Assembly: GCA_041751875.1 (NCBI GenBank)
Contig: JBGSIC010000010.1
Coordinates: 1 to 64,000 of the forward strand
DNA: 64,000 bases
Reading direction: 5' to 3'
From: JBGSIC01 sp041751875
GTDB taxonomy: Bacteria; Bdellovibrionota; FAC87; UBA2466; JACKAF01
Both the position numbers and the translations under genes were made by a program. Below, one piece after another: positions 60,757-64,000 of the stretch. The first letter of the stretch is position 1; each line of letters opens with the position of its first letter. The notes beneath the pieces were generated by a model. That model searched no databases. It worked only from the letters and a program-made list of their open reading frames with translations, and had not been told where the DNA came from.

Positions 60757-61718
60757 TGAAATCTCCGCTGCGTCTAGATATCTATCGCCGCATGCTCACC
60801 ATCCGAAAGGTGGAAGAAGCGGTCGCCGACAATTATTCCAAGCAGCAAATGCGCTGCCCGATTCACCTCTCCATCGGACAAGAAGCGGTTCCTGCTGTAT
60901 TGAGCGCGATGATGACCCACCAGGATCGTGTTTACAGCTCGCACCGTTGTCACGCTCACTATCTCGCTAAGGGCGGCAACATAGAGAAAATGATCGCTGA
61001 GCTCCATGGCAAAGCCACTGGCTGCGCCAAAGGTAAGGGCGGGTCCATGCACCTGGTGGATGCTTCCGTGGGAATGATGGGATCTTCTGCTCTAGTTGCA
61101 GGCTCTATTCCTCTCGCCGTGGGAAGTGCCTTGGCGATTCAGCGCGCTGGCAAGAAAGACCTTTCCGTTGCTTACTTTGGCGATGGCGGAAGTGAAGAAG
61201 GCATTTTCTACGAGTGCCTTAACTTTGCTGCACTCAAGAAGCTACCTGTCATCTTTGCTTGTGAGAATAATCTCTACGCAACTTACAGCCACCAATCCGC
61301 TCGACAGAGCGTGACCGATATCTCCAAGCGCGGCGCAGGGTTTGGCGTACCGTCTGAAAGAGTCGATGGCTACGATTTGAAAGCTGTGATCGACAGTTGC
61401 ACGACTGCCGTGGAACGGGCCCGTTCCGGACAAGGACCCACCCTTTTAGAGTTTATGACCTGCCGCTGGCGAGACCACGTTGGCCCCGATCACGATTATG
61501 CCGTCGGCTACCGCACCGAAAAAGAAGTCGCCGAGTGGATGGATCGCTGCCCACTTAAATTGCTCGAAGCTGAGCTTCTTAAATCGGGTGAACTAACTTC
61601 CGCTGACAAACTGCAGACGGAAAATCTGATTAAGACCGAAATCGAAACCGCTTTTCACCGGGCCTCCCAGAGTCCGCAACCCTTCACTCCGGAAACCTTT
61701 GATGACATCTACGCGTAA
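60756..61718 (+). CDS. TPP-dependent E1 alpha subunit, PDH-like
   Basis: A 320-residue subunit like the alpha chain of pyruvate/acetoin/2-oxoacid dehydrogenase E1. The thiamine diphosphate motif GDG starts at 142 and its NN at 171-172 (YFGDGGSEEGI, CENNLYATY). CAKGKGGSMHL is typical of the family. The active-site loop reads RWRDHVGPDHDYAVGYRT, in place of the usual phosphorylation-loop HSMSDP; this version is what I recall from E1-like proteins in polysaccharide loci. No E2 or E3 gene is in the window. The start ATG shares a base with the SIS stop. Confidence 0.9.
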   Translation: MKSPLRLDIYRRMLTIRKVEEAVADNYSKQQMRCPIHLSIGQEAVPAVLSAMMTHQDRVYSSHRCHAHYLAKGGNIEKMIAELHGKATGCAKGKGGSMHLVDASVGMMGSSALVAGSIPLAVGSALAIQRAGKKDLSVAYFGDGGSEEGIFYECLNFAALKKLPVIFACENNLYATYSHQSARQSVTDISKRGAGFGVPSERVDGYDLKAVIDSCTTAVERARSGQGPTLLEFMTCRWRDHVGPDHDYAVGYRTEKEVAEWMDRCPLKLLEAELLKSGELTSADKLQTENLIKTEIETAFHRASQSPQPFTPETFDDIYA

Positions 61719-62757
61719 AATAGCTGGCTGGCAGGCGGTCGCCGAAGCGACCGTGCAAGCAATGGAAGCCGATCCCAAGGTTTTTCTCATGGGCGAAGGC
61801 GTGGACGACGCCAAAGGGATCTTTGGAACAACCAAAAGCGCCTTTGATAAGTTCGGCAGCGCGCGCGTGTTTGATTTGCCGCTTTCTGAATCAGCCACCA
61901 CGGGCATTGGTATCGGTGCTGCGATTGAAGGGCAACCGTGCATCATGGTGCACGCCCGTTCGGAGTTTTTGCTTTTAGCAATGGATCAGGTTGTTAACCA
62001 CGCGGCCAAATGGCGTTACATGTCTGGTGGCGCCTTTCGTGTGCCCATTGTCATTCGTTGCATCGTGGGACGAGGCTGGGGGCAGGCGGCACAACATTCG
62101 CAAAGTTTTCATTCCTTGTTCTCTTACTTTCCAGGATTGAAAGTGGTGTTACCGAGCACGCCCTACGAAACCAAGGGGCTCTTGTACTCCGCCATTCAGG
62201 ATCCGAATCCTGTCATCTTTATTGAGCACCGCTGGTTGCACAATAAGGAAGGCGAAGTACCCTTGCGACCTTATTCACTACCTTTGGGACGCGCCAATAT
62301 TGCAGCAGAAGGTAAGGACATCACTTGCGTAGCGATTTCCTACCAGGTTTATGAGGCGCTCGCGGCTCGAGATTTGCTCGCCAAGCAGGGCATCAGCATG
62401 GAAGTGATCGACTTGCGCTGTGTGCGGCCGCTTGATCGCGTTACCATTTTGCGTTCCGTTGCAAAAACCGGAAGACTGATTGTAACCGATATTGGCCATT
62501 CCCAATTTGGCGTAAGCGCTGAAATAGCGGCGATGGTAAGCAGCGACGGTTTCGATTTCCTCCGTGCACCGATTCGCCGAGTGGGTCTACCGGATGCGCC
62601 CACGCCTTGCGCGCCGGCGCTTGAAGCGAGCTACTACCCGACCACACAAGACCTAGTGAATGTAGCAAAAGATCTCATGGGCAGGACGGCTCCCAAAGCG
62701 AAAGCTCCTTCCGAAGAACGTGAATCGGAATCCCCCGCCTTCAGCGGACCATTCTAA
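61702..62757 (+). CDS. TPP-dependent E1 beta subunit, PDH-like
   Basis: A 351-residue partner of the alpha subunit. The TPP-activating Glu is E63 in LPLSESATTGIGIGAAI, and the block FIEHRWLHNKEGEVP and the C-terminal VIDLRCVRPLD and RLIVTDIGHSQFG are as in E1 beta chains. The last 30 residues are a low-complexity Ala/Pro/Glu-rich tail. The gene overlaps the alpha gene by 17 nt, so the subunits are co-translated. With the fusion kinase and SIS protein it forms a four-gene operon whose likely product is a modified activated sugar. Confidence 0.9.
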   Translation: MTSTRKIAGWQAVAEATVQAMEADPKVFLMGEGVDDAKGIFGTTKSAFDKFGSARVFDLPLSESATTGIGIGAAIEGQPCIMVHARSEFLLLAMDQVVNHAAKWRYMSGGAFRVPIVIRCIVGRGWGQAAQHSQSFHSLFSYFPGLKVVLPSTPYETKGLLYSAIQDPNPVIFIEHRWLHNKEGEVPLRPYSLPLGRANIAAEGKDITCVAISYQVYEALAARDLLAKQGISMEVIDLRCVRPLDRVTILRSVAKTGRLIVTDIGHSQFGVSAEIAAMVSSDGFDFLRAPIRRVGLPDAPTPCAPALEASYYPTTQDLVNVAKDLMGRTAPKAKAPSEERESESPAFSGPF

Positions 62758-62766
62758 AATTTAAAA

Positions 62767-63351
62767 CTAGAACATTGCTCTTTCGACGGAAGCGCAGAGA
62801 GAGTGACACAATACAATGTGGATCTCTTGGATGGCGCTCGTGTTGGCGCCATTAGCGAGAATCGAAATATCGGCGAGCGCTTTGGCTGGTCCCCCATCTC
62901 GGCCACTGAAGAGGACAGAGGAAACCCCTTTGGCGCGGCAGAACTCAAGCGCCTTCAAAATGTTCGGAGATTTCCCCGAAGTGGTGATGGCCAGGAAGAC
63001 GTCCTTCGGATTGGCTTTGGCCTCAAGCTGGCGAACAAAAACCTGGTCATAACCGAAATCATTTCCAATCGCGGTTAAGGTCGACGTGTCGACCGATAAA
63101 GCTTCAGCGGGAAGGGCGGCGCGGGGAGCTTCCATTTTACAAACGAACTCGGCCGCCAAGTGCTGGGCATCTGCCGCAGAACCGCCGTTGCCAGCAATGT
63201 ATAAACGGCCACCATTTTTAAAACTTTGAACGACAAGTTGGGCCGCGCGATCGAAAGCGTCCATCTGAGCTGCGTTGGACAAAAAGCTTTGTTTTGCCGC
63301 GATCGAGTTCTGAAGGTTTTCCCTAAGTATGGAATCAAACTCACTGTTCAT
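62767..63351 (-). CDS. gmhA: Sedoheptulose-7-phosphate isomerase GmhA
   Basis: A 194-residue SIS-domain enzyme that converts sedoheptulose 7-phosphate to D-glycero-D-manno-heptose 7-phosphate, the start of heptose synthesis for lipopolysaccharide core. Visible are LYIAGNGGSAADAQHLAAEFVC, LTAIGNDFGYDQVF and ITTSGKSPNILKAL, all as in GmhA. Start is ATG 63351; the frame extends 12 residues further without a good site. It is convergent with the E1 beta gene, 9 nt apart. Confidence 0.93.
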   Translation of the reverse strand: MNSEFDSILRENLQNSIAAKQSFLSNAAQMDAFDRAAQLVVQSFKNGGRLYIAGNGGSAADAQHLAAEFVCKMEAPRAALPAEALSVDTSTLTAIGNDFGYDQVFVRQLEAKANPKDVFLAITTSGKSPNILKALEFCRAKGVSSVLFSGRDGGPAKALADISILANGANTSAIQEIHIVLCHSLCASVERAMF

Positions 63352-63479
63352 CTCACGACGATATAAACGAAACGCGAGGGGAGTCAATCCTTGTGGGGCC
63401 TGGCGCAGGGCAGGTGACGCGCTGGACGAAGTTGGTTAGAATAAGAACTTAGCTCAAATCTTTCATTCCCCTTCAATTT

Positions 63480-64000
63480 ATGACCCTTTTTCAACGCGAT
63501 ACATTAGGTTTACCCTATCCCAACTTAAAATCGGTAAGCCGACTTTCCTCTATTATTAGCGTAACTTCAGCGATTGCCGCAGGAGTCCTGGGCGTACTAC
63601 TGCCTCTTCAAGGGGTCCAAAGGCTTCTGGGAGCCGCGTCCAACCCGCTTAACAAGTACTACGCGTTTGCGCTCTTCATCCTTCTTCTTATTTCTGTCGT
63701 GTCGTTCATGCTGATGCATGTATTTGAGAATGCGGGGCCCAAAGAGGAGAGGGCTGATCAGCTGGCCCAGCCTAAAGCGGCCAAAGGCATTTTGGTTTTC
63801 CAGTGCGTGGCTTCGTTGCTCATTTTAGCTCAAACGATTTCGCAAATTCACATGCCCTTTGATCTGGATGAAAACCAGCGAGCTGCCGCCGCTGTCACTA
63901 AGAGTTTCTGGCACGAAACGACCCCGTTCCGACATACTGAGGTCCATACGGTGGCCCACGTCGCTGCGATTTTATCCATGAAGGCGCTTGGCGAAAACAA
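63480..64000 (+). CDS. Partial multi-spanning membrane protein
   Basis: The open frame from ATG 63480 runs past the window end, so only the first ~173 residues are seen. It has membrane segments at about 25-50 (AIAAGVLGVLLPLQGV), 62-82 (FALFILLLISVVSFMLM) and 107-125. A loop reads MPFDLDENQRAAAAV, whose acidic pair recalls the DE of GT-C glycosyltransferases. The start lacks a clear ribosome site. The family cannot be set without the missing part. Confidence 0.6.
   Translation, partial: MTLFQRDTLGLPYPNLKSVSRLSSIISVTSAIAAGVLGVLLPLQGVQRLLGAASNPLNKYYAFALFILLLISVVSFMLMHVFENAGPKEERADQLAQPKAAKGILVFQCVASLLILAQTISQIHMPFDLDENQRAAAAVTKSFWHETTPFRHTEVHTVAHVAAILSMKALGEN

Noticed and set aside
1..64000. 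CRISPR array, insertion sequence, prophage or toxin-antitoxin system.
   Set aside because: No array of direct repeats with spacers, no transposase or integrase, no phage structural gene, and no recognisable toxin-antitoxin pair were seen.

Overview
The window reads as chromosomal DNA of a Gram-negative bacterium. It has the Kdo enzymes KdsD and KdsA, heptose-type sugar enzymes, O-antigen-like polysaccharide genes, beta-barrel outer membrane proteins and at least seven predicted lipoproteins. Two things suggest a Bdellovibrionota/Oligoflexia-like or other former deltaproteobacterial lineage: the gap-pgk-tpiA-secG-tRNA-Leu string and the density of exported proteins of unknown function. That placement is inference; no marker gene settles it. 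GTG and TTG starts with good ribosome binding sites are common. Three tRNA genes are present: Leu-UAA, Val-CAC and a Leu whose anticodon reads AAG.

Positions 1-14000 are almost all minus strand. They hold a hybrid histidine kinase with an MFS transporter that runs into tRNA-Leu(UAA), then a run of genes covering a large membrane protein, a frame-disrupted small gene, a GT8-like transferase, KdsD, a DsbD/ScsB-like reductase, a redoxin, a dienelactone hydrolase and a bactofilin-like membrane protein. A TIGR03790-type lipoprotein gene faces the other way.

Positions 14000-28500 are a surface-polysaccharide locus. A WecE/RffA-like aminotransferase converges on an eleven-gene minus-strand operon (24611 to 15278) of transferases, WbqC, NeuD, methyltransferase and an ABC exporter pair. 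The exporter's ATPase subunit has lost all of its nucleotide-handling motifs. Three plus-strand genes (polysaccharide transferase-like, phytanoyl-CoA dioxygenase-like, methyltransferase) and kdsA close the locus.

Positions 28500-43000 hold an MFS transporter, a four-gene operon of exported and CxxCH proteins, an RlmI-like rRNA methyltransferase, a thiolase, a KimA-like potassium importer, and several small or secreted proteins. Positions 43000-50300 carry the glycolytic operon with secG, a YhaM-like exoribonuclease, an IMPase-family phosphatase and an M64-like metalloprotease. Positions 50400-58100 encode a paired active/inactive M16 peptidase system, an outer-membrane barrel and lipoproteins.

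The last segment (58500-63400) is the most suggestive of a new pathway. It has a cytidylyltransferase-PfkB kinase fusion in the reverse order of HldE, a GmhA-like SIS protein, and a pyruvate-dehydrogenase-type E1 alpha/beta pair with no E2 or E3 in view. A second GmhA converges on them. Together they look like a route to a nucleotide-activated, possibly two-carbon-branched, heptose-type sugar for the cell surface. The window ends inside a multi-spanning membrane protein gene.
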